DNA of 64,000 nt from JBNKHG01 sp050290225 (GTDB lineage: Bacteria; Pseudomonadota; Gammaproteobacteria; Pseudomonadales; Cellvibrionaceae), in assembly GCA_050290225.1 (NCBI GenBank), contig JBNKHG010000051.1, positions 40,713-104,712 of the forward strand. The letters run 5' to 3'. This document shows, piece by piece, positions 8,613-16,725 of this stretch; position 1 is the first letter of the stretch; each line of letters opens with the position of its first letter. Below the pieces are notes generated by a model, which was not told the DNA's origin, made no database searches, and saw nothing but the letters and a program-made list of their open reading frames with translations. Position numbers and translations under genes: made by a program.

Positions 8613-9110
8613 TTAACCCGTTTTTTTCCCCGAGGCGGGCGCCAGGTGATCCAGAGGCAGCGAGGTTTTGTAAAGCACCTGCTTTAACGAAAAGCTGCTG
8701 CGAATACTGTCGATGCCTTCCATCGGCGTCAGGCACTTGTCCAGAAAACGCTGGTAGGCATTGAGATCTGGTACGGCGACTCGGATCAAATAATCGAAGT
8801 CGCCGGTCATCAGGTAACACTCCATCACTTCCGGCCACTGCATGACTTTTTCTTCAAAGGCTTCCAGGTCGCGTTTTACCTGGTGATTCAAGGTCACCTG
8901 AATAAACACGCTCACCGGCAGTCCCACCTGTTCGGGATCCAGCAGGGTGACCTGTCCCCGGAAAAAGCCTTTCTCTTCAAGTATTTTTACCCGCCGCGAA
9001 CAGGGCGAGGGGGACAGGCACACTTTTTCGGCCAGCTCCAGGTTGGTGAGGCTGGCATCCGCCTGCAGGGCTTCAAGAATCTTGCGGTCGATTTTATCCA
9101 GGTCGGGCAT
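8613..9110 (-). CDS. Lrp/AsnC-family transcriptional regulator
   Basis: A 165-residue regulator with the AsnC-type winged helix-turn-helix at about 4-60 (LDKIDRKILEALQADASLTN, then LAEKVCLSPSPCSRRVKILE) and a RAM ligand-binding domain after about residue 70 ending near VLYKTSLPL. This family senses amino acids. It is transcribed divergently from the indolepyruvate oxidoreductase gene at 9350 with a 239-bp gap, so it probably controls that gene in response to an amino acid (inference). The C-terminus PASGKKTG is a few residues longer than usual. Confidence 0.92.
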   Translation of the reverse strand: MPDLDKIDRKILEALQADASLTNLELAEKVCLSPSPCSRRVKILEEKGFFRGQVTLLDPEQVGLPVSVFIQVTLNHQVKRDLEAFEEKVMQWPEVMECYLMTGDFDYLIRVAVPDLNAYQRFLDKCLTPMEGIDSIRSSFSLKQVLYKTSLPLDHLAPASGKKTG

Positions 9111-9349
9111 AGGGGGCTCGGGTCCTTGTGTCAGGTAACGGCGGGTCAGGCGAGAGGCCTATCTTACGTGGAATTTTTGCGTATTCCACAGATGACTTTG
9201 ATCTTGGTTATAAATATCAATAATTATTAGATTATTGGTGGATGTTGCCAAGTATGCAAGGCGTAGACGCTTTCTTTGGTATGACCCCCTAGCACACCCC
9301 ATGGTAATTTTTCCTCTATTTTCAGCACTAAAGAGAGGGGAGCCTGAAG

Positions 9350-12300
9350 GTGATTTTTGACAAGGACTACCAACTGACTGACCGCTACAAACTGACTGAG
9401 GGCCGCGCTTTTATGACGGGTATTCAGGCGCTGGTGCGCCTGCCGCTGATGCAGCGCCAGTTGGATCTGCGCAATGGCCTGGACACTGCCGGTTTTATCT
9501 CCGGCTATCGCGGTTCTCCCCTGGGGGCCTATGATCTGGAGCTGTGGCGCAGTAAACAGTTTCTTGCCGATCACGATGTACATTTCGAACCGGGCATTAA
9601 TGAAGACCTGGGAGCCACTGCCGTCTGGGGAACGCAGCTGACCGATTATTACCGCGACCAGGTCGACCGGGATGGCGTGTTTGCCATCTGGTACGGCAAG
9701 GGACATGGCGTAGACCGTTCCGCCGATGTTTTCCGCCAGGCCAATGTCCAGGGTACCGCCAGGCACGGCGGGGTCCTGGCTCTGGCCGGCGATGACCATA
9801 CGGCGGAGTCTTCCATGTTCCCTCACCAGACAGACCAGGTGTTCGAGGCGGCAATTATGCCCATCCTGTTCCCCTCATCGGTGGAAGAATACCTGACCAT
9901 GGGCTTGGCGGGCATCGCCCTGTCGCGCTACTCGGGTCTGTGGGTGGCGTTGAAAACCATCACCGAAACCGTGGAGAGCGGTGCCTCCATTCAGATTCCG
10001 GCGTTACCGAATTTCGTTATGCCGGAGGATTTTCAAATGCCGCCGCACGGTTTGAACTGCGATGTGAACCTGAAGTGGCCGGCCGAGCGGATGGAGTACG
10101 AGCGCCGTATGATCGAAGAGCGGGCCCCCGCCGCCCACGCCTTCGTTTACGCCAACAAGCTCGACAAGGTCGTCCTTAAAGCCGAACGGCGCCGCTTCGG
10201 TATTGTCACGGTGGGCAAGGCCCACGGCGATCTGCTGGCGGCGTTTCGCATACTGGGTATTTCAGAGCGGGATTTGCAGCAGGCGGGAATCAGCCTGTAC
10301 AAAGTGGGGATGAGTTGGCCCCTGGAACCCCGTGGTATCCGCGAGTTTGCCGAGGGTATGGAATCGCTGCTGGTGGTGGAGGAAAAACGTCCCCAGCTGG
10401 AAAAACAGATAAAGGAACAACTCTATAACTGGCCCGCCGCCAAACGGCCCCGGATCTTCGGCAAGCGCGATGCCCGGGGCGAGGTGCTGTTGCCGGAAGT
10501 CTGGTCCCTGACCCCGGAAATTGTCTCCGCCGCGATATCGCGTTGGTTACAGGGCACGGAGATCGGCAACCCTATCAGCAAGAAAGTTGACGACTTTATC
10601 ACCCCTTGCCGGGCACAGAGCAAAAACCTGCTGACCCGCGAGCCCTATTTCTGTTCCGGCTGTCCCCACAATACCTCCACCAGGATTCCCGACGGCAGCA
10701 CTGGCGGTGCGGGCATTGGCTGCCATATCATGACGCTCAACATGGACCGCAATACCAGGACATTTACCCAGATGGGCGGGGAGGGGGTCCACTGGGTGGG
10801 ATTGCACCGTTTCTCAAACCAGAAGCATATGTTCCAGAACCTGGGCGACGGTACCTACCAGCACTCCGGATTGATGGCTATTCGCCAGGCCGTCGCCAGT
10901 CACGTCAATATCACCTACAAGATACTCTACAACGATGCTGTGGCCATGACCGGGGGCCAACCCGCCGAGGGCGAGCCTTCTCCCGGCAGTATCGCCCGGC
11001 AGTTGCTGGCCGAGGGTGTGAGGCGCGTTGCCCTGGTCAGTGACGATATCGGCAAGTTTTCCCGTGACGGTTCCATTCCGGCAACGGTCAGCCGTCACTC
11101 CCGTGATGAACTGGATGGGGTGCAGCGGGAATTGCGCGAGATCGAAGGGGTGACCGCGATTATCTACGAGCAGACCTGTGCGGCTGAAAAGCGCCGTCGC
11201 CGGAAAAAAGGGTTGCTGGAGGACCCAAACCGCAGGTTGTTCATCAATGATCGTGTGTGCGAAGGCTGTGGCGATTGCTCGGTGCAATCCAACTGTATTT
11301 CCATCGAACCCAAGGAAACCGCATTTGGCCGCAAGCGCCAGATCAACCAGTCCGCCTGTAACAAGGACTACAGCTGCGTGAAGGGCTTTTGTCCCAGCTT
11401 TGTGTCAGTGCTGGGTGGTGAAATCCGCAAACCCGACCAGGCACAGGTCAAAGCGTTGGAGGCGCGTGTCCTGGCGCAATTGCCTGAACCCACACCGCCC
11501 CGGTTAAAGGATAACTATGCGATCCTGGTTTCGGGTATTGGTGGTACGGGTGTGTTGACCATCGGCGCGCTCCTGTCCATGGCCGCGCACCTGGAAGGCA
11601 AGGGCGTTACCACCCTCGACTTTACCGGTCTTTCGCAAAAGAATGGTGCGGTTGTTGCCCATATCAAGCTGGCGCCCTCGCCGGCGGATATTCATGTGGC
11701 CCGGATTCCGGACGGTGGCGCCAATCTGTTGTTGGGTTGCGATATGGTGGCGGCAACGGCTTCCATTCCCAAGTTGCGCAAAGGCTTGAGTCGCACGATC
11801 ATCAATACTGCCGAAGTACCTGTGGCCGCCTTCACCCGCGACAATGATCTTTTCTTTCCCGCCCAGGAAACCAAAGATGAGTTTATGTTGGCCATCGGCC
11901 AGGAGAGTGTGAGCTATATCGACGCCACGGCCATCGCCGAATCCCTGTTCGGTGACGCCATCGCCACCAACCTGTTTATGGTGGGTTACGCCTGGCAGAA
12001 GGGACTTGTTCCGTTGAGCCGTGAGGCCATTGAGCGGGCCATTGAACTCAACGGCGTGGCAGTGGAGTTTAACCTGCGTGCCTTCCGTTGGGGGCGATTC
12101 AGTGCGGAAGAACCCGCGCGCGTGGAACAGCTGATCGCTGAACGCCGAGGCGAAAACACAGTCGTTTGCCTGGAAACCCTGGAGCAAAAAGTGTCGGGGT
12201 TTTACCACGAGCTGGTGGCGTATCAAAACGCGGCCTATGCCGAACGTTATAAGGCCATGATCCAGTGGGTGAGGGAGCAGGAAAAAACGCGCCTGGGCGC

Positions 12301-12832
12301 AGAAGGGAAGTTGAGTACCCTGGCTGCGAAGTATCTGTATAAGCTGATGGCATACAAGGATGAATACGAGGTGGCGCGTCTCTACAGCAGTCCCGAGTTT
12401 GCGCAAAAACTGCAAGCGCAGTTTGAAGGGGACTATAAATTACAATTCCACATGGCGCCGCCGCTGTTAACTCGAAAGGATAAAGTCACCGGTATTCCCC
12501 GAAAAATCACTTTGGGTGGCTGGATGATGCCGCTGTTTAAAGGGATGGCAAAAGCCAGGGTTCTGCGAGGTACCGCCCTGGATGTTTTTGGGTACACAGC
12601 CGAGCGAAAATCAGAGCGCCAACTGATCGAGGATTACGAAGCGCTGTTGCGTGAAGTGATGGGGCAAGTGAGTGACACTAACCATGCAGAAGCCGCGAAG
12701 CTGCTGTCGTTACCCGAGAGGATACGCGGTTATGGGCCCATCAAGGAGGCCAACCTGGATGCTGTACGAAAAGATTGGCAGCAGGGATTGGTGGCTTTCA
12801 GGTCAGTGGAAGAGTGCGTAAAGGTGGCCTAG
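9350..12832 (+). CDS. Indolepyruvate ferredoxin oxidoreductase, fused alpha-beta type
   Basis: A 1160-residue single-chain 2-oxoacid:ferredoxin oxidoreductase. It oxidatively decarboxylates aryl- or branched-chain 2-oxo acids to acyl-CoA. Thiamine-diphosphate regions occupy the N-terminal half (CSGCPHNTS near 430, GGEGVHWVG just after). A ferredoxin-like cluster region follows with CEGCGDCSVQSNC near 635 and a second cysteine set CNKDYSCVKGFC. The gamma-type domain begins near 720 (LVSGIGGTGVLT). The start is GTG at 9350 with GAGAGGGGAG upstream. With the amino-acid dehydrogenase at 6627 it could carry phenylalanine or tryptophan through the oxo acid to arylacetyl-CoA. The Lrp gene is divergent. 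The name of the substrate is by family only. Confidence 0.93.
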   Translation: MIFDKDYQLTDRYKLTEGRAFMTGIQALVRLPLMQRQLDLRNGLDTAGFISGYRGSPLGAYDLELWRSKQFLADHDVHFEPGINEDLGATAVWGTQLTDYYRDQVDRDGVFAIWYGKGHGVDRSADVFRQANVQGTARHGGVLALAGDDHTAESSMFPHQTDQVFEAAIMPILFPSSVEEYLTMGLAGIALSRYSGLWVALKTITETVESGASIQIPALPNFVMPEDFQMPPHGLNCDVNLKWPAERMEYERRMIEERAPAAHAFVYANKLDKVVLKAERRRFGIVTVGKAHGDLLAAFRILGISERDLQQAGISLYKVGMSWPLEPRGIREFAEGMESLLVVEEKRPQLEKQIKEQLYNWPAAKRPRIFGKRDARGEVLLPEVWSLTPEIVSAAISRWLQGTEIGNPISKKVDDFITPCRAQSKNLLTREPYFCSGCPHNTSTRIPDGSTGGAGIGCHIMTLNMDRNTRTFTQMGGEGVHWVGLHRFSNQKHMFQNLGDGTYQHSGLMAIRQAVASHVNITYKILYNDAVAMTGGQPAEGEPSPGSIARQLLAEGVRRVALVSDDIGKFSRDGSIPATVSRHSRDELDGVQRELREIEGVTAIIYEQTCAAEKRRRRKKGLLEDPNRRLFINDRVCEGCGDCSVQSNCISIEPKETAFGRKRQINQSACNKDYSCVKGFCPSFVSVLGGEIRKPDQAQVKALEARVLAQLPEPTPPRLKDNYAILVSGIGGTGVLTIGALLSMAAHLEGKGVTTLDFTGLSQKNGAVVAHIKLAPSPADIHVARIPDGGANLLLGCDMVAATASIPKLRKGLSRTIINTAEVPVAAFTRDNDLFFPAQETKDEFMLAIGQESVSYIDATAIAESLFGDAIATNLFMVGYAWQKGLVPLSREAIERAIELNGVAVEFNLRAFRWGRFSAEEPARVEQLIAERRGENTVVCLETLEQKVSGFYHELVAYQNAAYAERYKAMIQWVREQEKTRLGAEGKLSTLAAKYLYKLMAYKDEYEVARLYSSPEFAQKLQAQFEGDYKLQFHMAPPLLTRKDKVTGIPRKITLGGWMMPLFKGMAKARVLRGTALDVFGYTAERKSERQLIEDYEALLREVMGQVSDTNHAEAAKLLSLPERIRGYGPIKEANLDAVRKDWQQGLVAFRSVEECVKVA

Positions 12833-12898
12833 TTTATTGATCGAAGACAATCTCACAGCGATCCGACGTTGGCCACCCTACTGCGGTATACAAAAAAA

Positions 12899-12925
12899 GC
12901 CGATTAATCGGGGGGATTAATCGGC
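12899..12925 (-). terminator. Intrinsic terminator of a lost minus-strand gene
   Basis: Perfect 11-bp stem GCCGATTAATC / GATTAATCGGC around a G5 loop, followed on the minus strand by a run of seven T. It lies just downstream of the TonB-receptor tail at 12948, whose transcript it would once have ended. Confidence 0.75.
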
Positions 12926-12947
12926 CAATGTGAGTTACAGGGGAGAT

Positions 12948-13052
12948 TTAGAAGTTAAATTTGAAGCGCACGCCGTAGTTGGCTGGCATTGAGCGGGGGC
13001 CGCGCACAAAGCCATCGCTACCACTGGTCCAGTAGGGAAAGGATAGGCGCGT
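12948..13052 (-). pseudogene. TonB-dependent receptor C-terminal remnant
   Basis: The minus frame ending at 12948 reads YWTSGSDGFVRGPRSMP and NYGVRFKFNF before the stop. A final beta-strand ending in an aromatic residue after a GxR(S/T) stretch is typical of the last strands of TonB-dependent receptors. The frame is closed by a stop just upstream of 13052, so at most about 34 codons survive. A terminator follows at 12899-12925. The indolepyruvate oxidoreductase ends at 12832, so the lost receptor was convergent with it. Confidence 0.5.
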
Positions 13053-13267
13053 CGACTATCTCGAAATGCTCGGCCCGGGGAATGTCAGATGGCCTCGATT
13101 TCAGTCTGACCTGGCGATTTGCAAGTTGGAGCACTTCGGGTTCCGCTTGTGCACTCTAAAGTGATATTTCGGTTGTCCGGCGCCGTAGGCGTGAAGCTGA
13201 TTGATTTGTTGAACGAAGCCGCTCTGCGGCAAAACTAAACCCGCTGAAATAAAAATAATTCCCCTAC

Positions 13268-13308
13268 GTGCTCAACCCCGAGCACGAACCCACGTCCTAA
13301 GGACGTGG
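13268..13308. repeat. Paired hairpins next to a REP-type transposase relic
   Basis: Two adjacent inverted repeats: GTGCTC-AACCCC-GAGCAC at 13268-13285 and CCACGTCCTAAGGACGTGG at 13290-13308, followed by TCATGAG. Such paired hairpins are like the REP or IS200-type ends used by tyrosine transposases, and the broken transposase at 13388-13938 starts 80 bp away. The rest of 13053-13387 shows no gene. Confidence 0.5.
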
Positions 13309-13387
13309 TCATGAGTGGCTGGCTCGGCCTGTCACGAATGGAGAGACTCATGTTATATCCAGGTTTGAGTTGTCCCCACAACCAAAC

Positions 13388-13938
13388 CTATGAACAGGCT
13401 TTTCCCCAGGCATTGGCTTCATAGCTCGACCATTTATATTCCGCCGGGTGACTCACCATACCGGCTCGGACCGGGTTGAGTTCGATATAACGGTAGCAAA
13501 CCAATAAATACTTTTCGCTTTGCACCAAGCTCGAACGATGACGGCCTTCCCATAGGGTACCCGTTCTACCGTATTGCAAATTTACGTATTGTGCATAGCG
13601 ACTGCCGACCACTTTTAATGTATTCGATAAACTATGCTGCTGTTCTGGCGTCGCTAGAAAGTGGATATGTGGTTGGTCATCAGGCAGTATGCATGGACTT
13701 TCACGCCATAGCGCCGGGAAATGTCTTCCCATAGCTGCAAATAAAACTGATAGTTTTCCGGTTCGATAAAACACGGTTCGCGATTATTCCCCCGCTGGAT
13801 GCGTATACCGTTGAAGTCTGCCACCCAAACCGCGGCAAAGCTGCCACCTATCGGAGCGTAGCGACGCGGGGTTTGCATTGTTACTCGGGTTGGGTGGTGG
13901 TCGTCAACTTTGAGTGTAGTTTTCGCGTAAGCGGTCAT
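13388..13938 (-). pseudogene. REP-associated tyrosine transposase (IS200-like, Y1 type), frameshifted
   Basis: Two overlapping minus frames together make one transposase. The upstream frame has QRGNNREPCFIEPENYQFYL and ends with VHAYCLMTNH; the continuation in the other frame starts PHIHFLATPEQQ and carries YAQYVNLQYGRTGTLWEGRH and YIELNPVRAGMV. The His-hydrophobic-His pair and the later LNPVRA block are family signatures; the frameshift falls inside the MTNHxHxL motif near 13675. The protein also stops early after ANAWGKACS, where the family normally continues with a PLLTPH-like segment. It is inactive as read. Confidence 0.8.
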
Positions 13939-14081
13939 TTTAGGCCGTAGCTGCAGCCGATTTGATGATTATTTAGGCGGAGCCAGGGATCTGAAGATAC
14001 GGAGTATCTCCCTCAGATCTTCATCTGCAATTTGTTCGTAATCATCAAAGCTGTTTAGCGTATAACGCGCGAGCACGGCGT

Positions 14082-14381
14082 TCATTTTTCCAAAGCCCGA
14101 CAGGATTCCTGACTTGCCACACAACCACCGACACCAATAATCAAATCGGGTTTGGCGTCTTTTAAGGGTTTCCATCGCCCGAGTTGGTGAAAGAGCCTTT
14201 CCTGAGCCTTTTCCCGTATGGAGCAGGTGTTTACAAGAAGAACGTCGGCTTCATTTGAATCATCCGTTGGCACCATTTGGTGTGACTCCCCCAGCAGGTC
14301 GCGCATGCGGGCGGAGTCGTACTCGTTCATCTGGCAGCCGTGGGTCTGAATAAACAGCTTTTTGACGGCCTTTTCTCCCAT
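14082..14381 (-). pseudogene. miaB: miaB 5' fragment (tRNA methylthiotransferase N-terminus)
   Basis: The frame starts at 14381 with [20 protein letters not shown] and continues with [20 protein letters not shown] to [10 protein letters not shown], which is the N-terminal UPF0004 domain of MiaB with its three cluster cysteines (C16, C53, C87). Identity ends abruptly after about residue 92 and a stop follows seven codons later; MiaB is normally near 450 residues and its radical-SAM CxxxCxxC part is absent. The break is followed by an overlapping 38-codon frame (13969-14085, [18 protein letters not shown]..) that I do not recognise. This looks like a partial duplicate of the functional gene elsewhere. 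Confidence 0.8.
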
Positions 14382-14615
14382 GGGAAAGTCCTGTGTAAAA
14401 TCCGATCTGTATAAAATCTAAGCGATGTAAGCGGGCGGAGCATTATATTGATAGTCGGCGCCCAACACTAACATTATTCAGTGCTTACCGGCGAGAATAG
14501 GATATATTTATGGGCTGCATTTAAAATTAACCGGGCACTTTATTATTGTAATCGGAATGCCTATACTTCTTCGTTGCAGTCACAAAAAGGGATAAAAAGC
14601 GGAAAGGGCAAAACA

Positions 14616-15764
14616 ATGACCGCAAACAGAGTACTGTCTCGCCTGCATCAGCAGCGGAATCAATTGATCGAATCTATTTATCAATCAGCAGTGCAGCCGA
14701 AACACTGGCATCACTTTATGGGCTCGCTCATCAACACATTAGACGGCCGTTCAGCGCGTTTATTATTTATGAACCCGGTGGCCGATCAGGTGCGTGCCAG
14801 CTTCAAGGTGAATATCGATGATGGCTTTCATCAGCAATACATAGATTATTATGTCAATGCCTGTCCCTGGCGGCCAGAGTTGGCCGGCAAGCCCAAAGGG
14901 CGGATGTATTCCACTTTTCTCGATTTCAGTTGTTCCCAAAAACAATTCCACGGCACCGAGTTTTACCACGACTGGGCGCGTCTGCAGGGCATAGAACACG
15001 GCATCTGCGGTACTGTCACCCAGGATCGGCAGACAACGGTGCAGTTTTTGGTACAACGCACCGCTGAAGCGGGTTATTTCACTCATGAGGAAACCGATTT
15101 CGTCAACCGGCAACTGTTGCCCCATATGCGAGCCGCCCTCACGCTGGCGGAGCAACTGGAAGTCAATCAGCAGCGCACCGAGGCGATTGTACAGGCTAGC
15201 AATTTCTCGCCCATGCCCTTTGCACTGCTGGACCGGCAATTGAAAATCAGCTATTTATCGGCAACGGCACAAGAAATATTACGCAGGCATGACTTGAAGA
15301 TACAATCGGACCAACTCGTGTGCCGCCAGCCCCACGAACATGAGCAATTGCGGCAGCTGTTGAGAAAGACCTTGAACGGAATGCGCAATCAGTGGCGTGA
15401 AGTCGGAGGTCAAATGGCAGTGAGCAGTGGTCAGGGTATACTGGAACTGATGTGTTTTCCTCTTCACCCGATACTTGAAGATCACAACTTCTGGAAGCAG
15501 GGTTTTGTGGTTTTGTTTCTGAATGAACAGCGGCGCAGATTATCGCTGAACAAACTCTGGGTACAGGAAAAGTTCAAAATTACTCATGCTGAAATCAGCC
15601 TGGTGGAAGCCCTTATCAATGGTCTCAGTCTGCAGGAATTCGCCGACAGCAAGAGCACCAGTATTCACACCGTGCGCAGCCAGTGTAAAAGCGTGTTGAG
15701 GAAGACAGACTGCCCCCGGCAGGCTGCATTGATTCGGGTGATGTTGCCCTACCTGGCGATGTAG
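14616..15764 (+). CDS. LuxR-type HTH transcriptional regulator
   Basis: A 382-residue protein taken from the ATG at 14616 (GGAAAGGG upstream); the frame is open back to 14481 but without a convincing start. The C-terminal 60 residues form a LuxR-type helix-turn-helix: FKITHAEISLVEALINGLSL then EFADSKSTSIHTVRSQCKSV. The N-terminal part (about 1-200) has a GAF/PAS-like pattern but no autoinducer-domain signature; a PAS-like FALLDRQLKISYLSATAQEI segment lies near 220-240. Such proteins often sit next to a hydrolase that they control. The alpha/beta hydrolase at 15797-16576 is convergent, with 32 bp between the two stops. Ligand unknown. Confidence 0.85.
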   Translation: MTANRVLSRLHQQRNQLIESIYQSAVQPKHWHHFMGSLINTLDGRSARLLFMNPVADQVRASFKVNIDDGFHQQYIDYYVNACPWRPELAGKPKGRMYSTFLDFSCSQKQFHGTEFYHDWARLQGIEHGICGTVTQDRQTTVQFLVQRTAEAGYFTHEETDFVNRQLLPHMRAALTLAEQLEVNQQRTEAIVQASNFSPMPFALLDRQLKISYLSATAQEILRRHDLKIQSDQLVCRQPHEHEQLRQLLRKTLNGMRNQWREVGGQMAVSSGQGILELMCFPLHPILEDHNFWKQGFVVLFLNEQRRRLSLNKLWVQEKFKITHAEISLVEALINGLSLQEFADSKSTSIHTVRSQCKSVLRKTDCPRQAALIRVMLPYLAM

Positions 15765-15796
15765 ACATGAAATCCCTTTCAGGTTTTTTCAGTGGC

Positions 15797-16576
15797 TTAG
15801 CTCTGACTTTCAGACAAAGCCCGCTGTAATATTCGGTTGAACATTTCCGGGTTTTCCAACTGCAAAAAATGCCCGGCTTCAGCCATTGCAAAGCTGCGTA
15901 TCTTCTCCCGATAGCGTTCGAGAGCCACCTTATTGATCAGGCTGCCGTGGATATCAAATATCGGTATACCAACTTGATTCAAACTGGGCATCGCATCCCA
16001 ACGCAACAGGGATTCGAATAATGGCAGGGCAACTTCCGGCCGGGCTGAATACATTTGTTGCTTGATCCAATTCTCCAGTCCCGCCGGCCTTTGTTCAGGC
16101 AGAGTGCTGTCTACCAGGTTGTCTATAAACCCTGGCAGATCGGCACCCATGGGAGTAAGAAATTCGTCGATCTGTTTTTCATTCAGGTGCCCGTAATCAA
16201 ATACATGGGTATCTGCCATTACCACGGCTTTGACCTTGTCAGAACAGTATTTTACCGCTTCCAACACCACTGCGCCGGCCATGGAATGACCAATCAAGAC
16301 GCAATGCGGCCTTGCCTCCGCTTCCACCAGGGCTGCCAAGTCCCGCGCAAAATGTTCAATATCCCATGCCTCCCGGTTGTGGTCAGACTCGCCATGACCC
16401 GGTAGGTCGGGTGCCAGCACATGATAATTGCCCGCAAAATGCGTTATCTGCGGCTTGAAAAACTGCCGATTACACGACCAGCCGTGCACAAACGCCAGGG
16501 TGACATCACTTTGCCCGCTTTCGCAATAGGCGATACGGACACCGTCAGCGCAGGTGAATTGTTTGATTTCATTCAT
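15797..16576 (-). CDS. Alpha/beta hydrolase
   Basis: A 259-residue alpha/beta-hydrolase-fold enzyme starting at the ATG at 16576, which has GGGAG eight bases upstream (an upstream in-frame start at 16597 is less likely). The oxyanion HG motif is FVHGWSCN, the nucleophile elbow is GHSMAGA, and the C-terminal catalytic His is in AEAGHFLQLENP. The acid is probably in IFDIHGS. It would cleave a small ester, lactone or C-C bond; substrate is not evident. It is convergent with the LuxR-type regulator at 14616. Confidence 0.9.
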   Translation of the reverse strand: MNEIKQFTCADGVRIAYCESGQSDVTLAFVHGWSCNRQFFKPQITHFAGNYHVLAPDLPGHGESDHNREAWDIEHFARDLAALVEAEARPHCVLIGHSMAGAVVLEAVKYCSDKVKAVVMADTHVFDYGHLNEKQIDEFLTPMGADLPGFIDNLVDSTLPEQRPAGLENWIKQQMYSARPEVALPLFESLLRWDAMPSLNQVGIPIFDIHGSLINKVALERYREKIRSFAMAEAGHFLQLENPEMFNRILQRALSESQS

Positions 16577-16725
16577 TGGTGACACTCCCAAGGTCAAAAA
16601 TTAAAGGCTAACCCATTTAACCCAATGGTAGAAGGGCATACCCCATTTGGGGGATGCGGGAAACTTTCAAGTCATAACACAATTGCCGCGGGTCGTGTTT
16701 GTAAAAAAATTATCGGAGTGAATCG

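Noticed and set aside
8382..8764. Open frames across the heptamer tract (repeating SLQLTAY)
   Set aside because: They are open only because a 7-bp repeat without stops is read in all frames; no ribosome-binding site or family similarity.
13969..14085. 38-codon frame overlapping the end of the miaB fragment
   Set aside because: It has no recognisable family or ribosome-binding site and is kept only as a remark.
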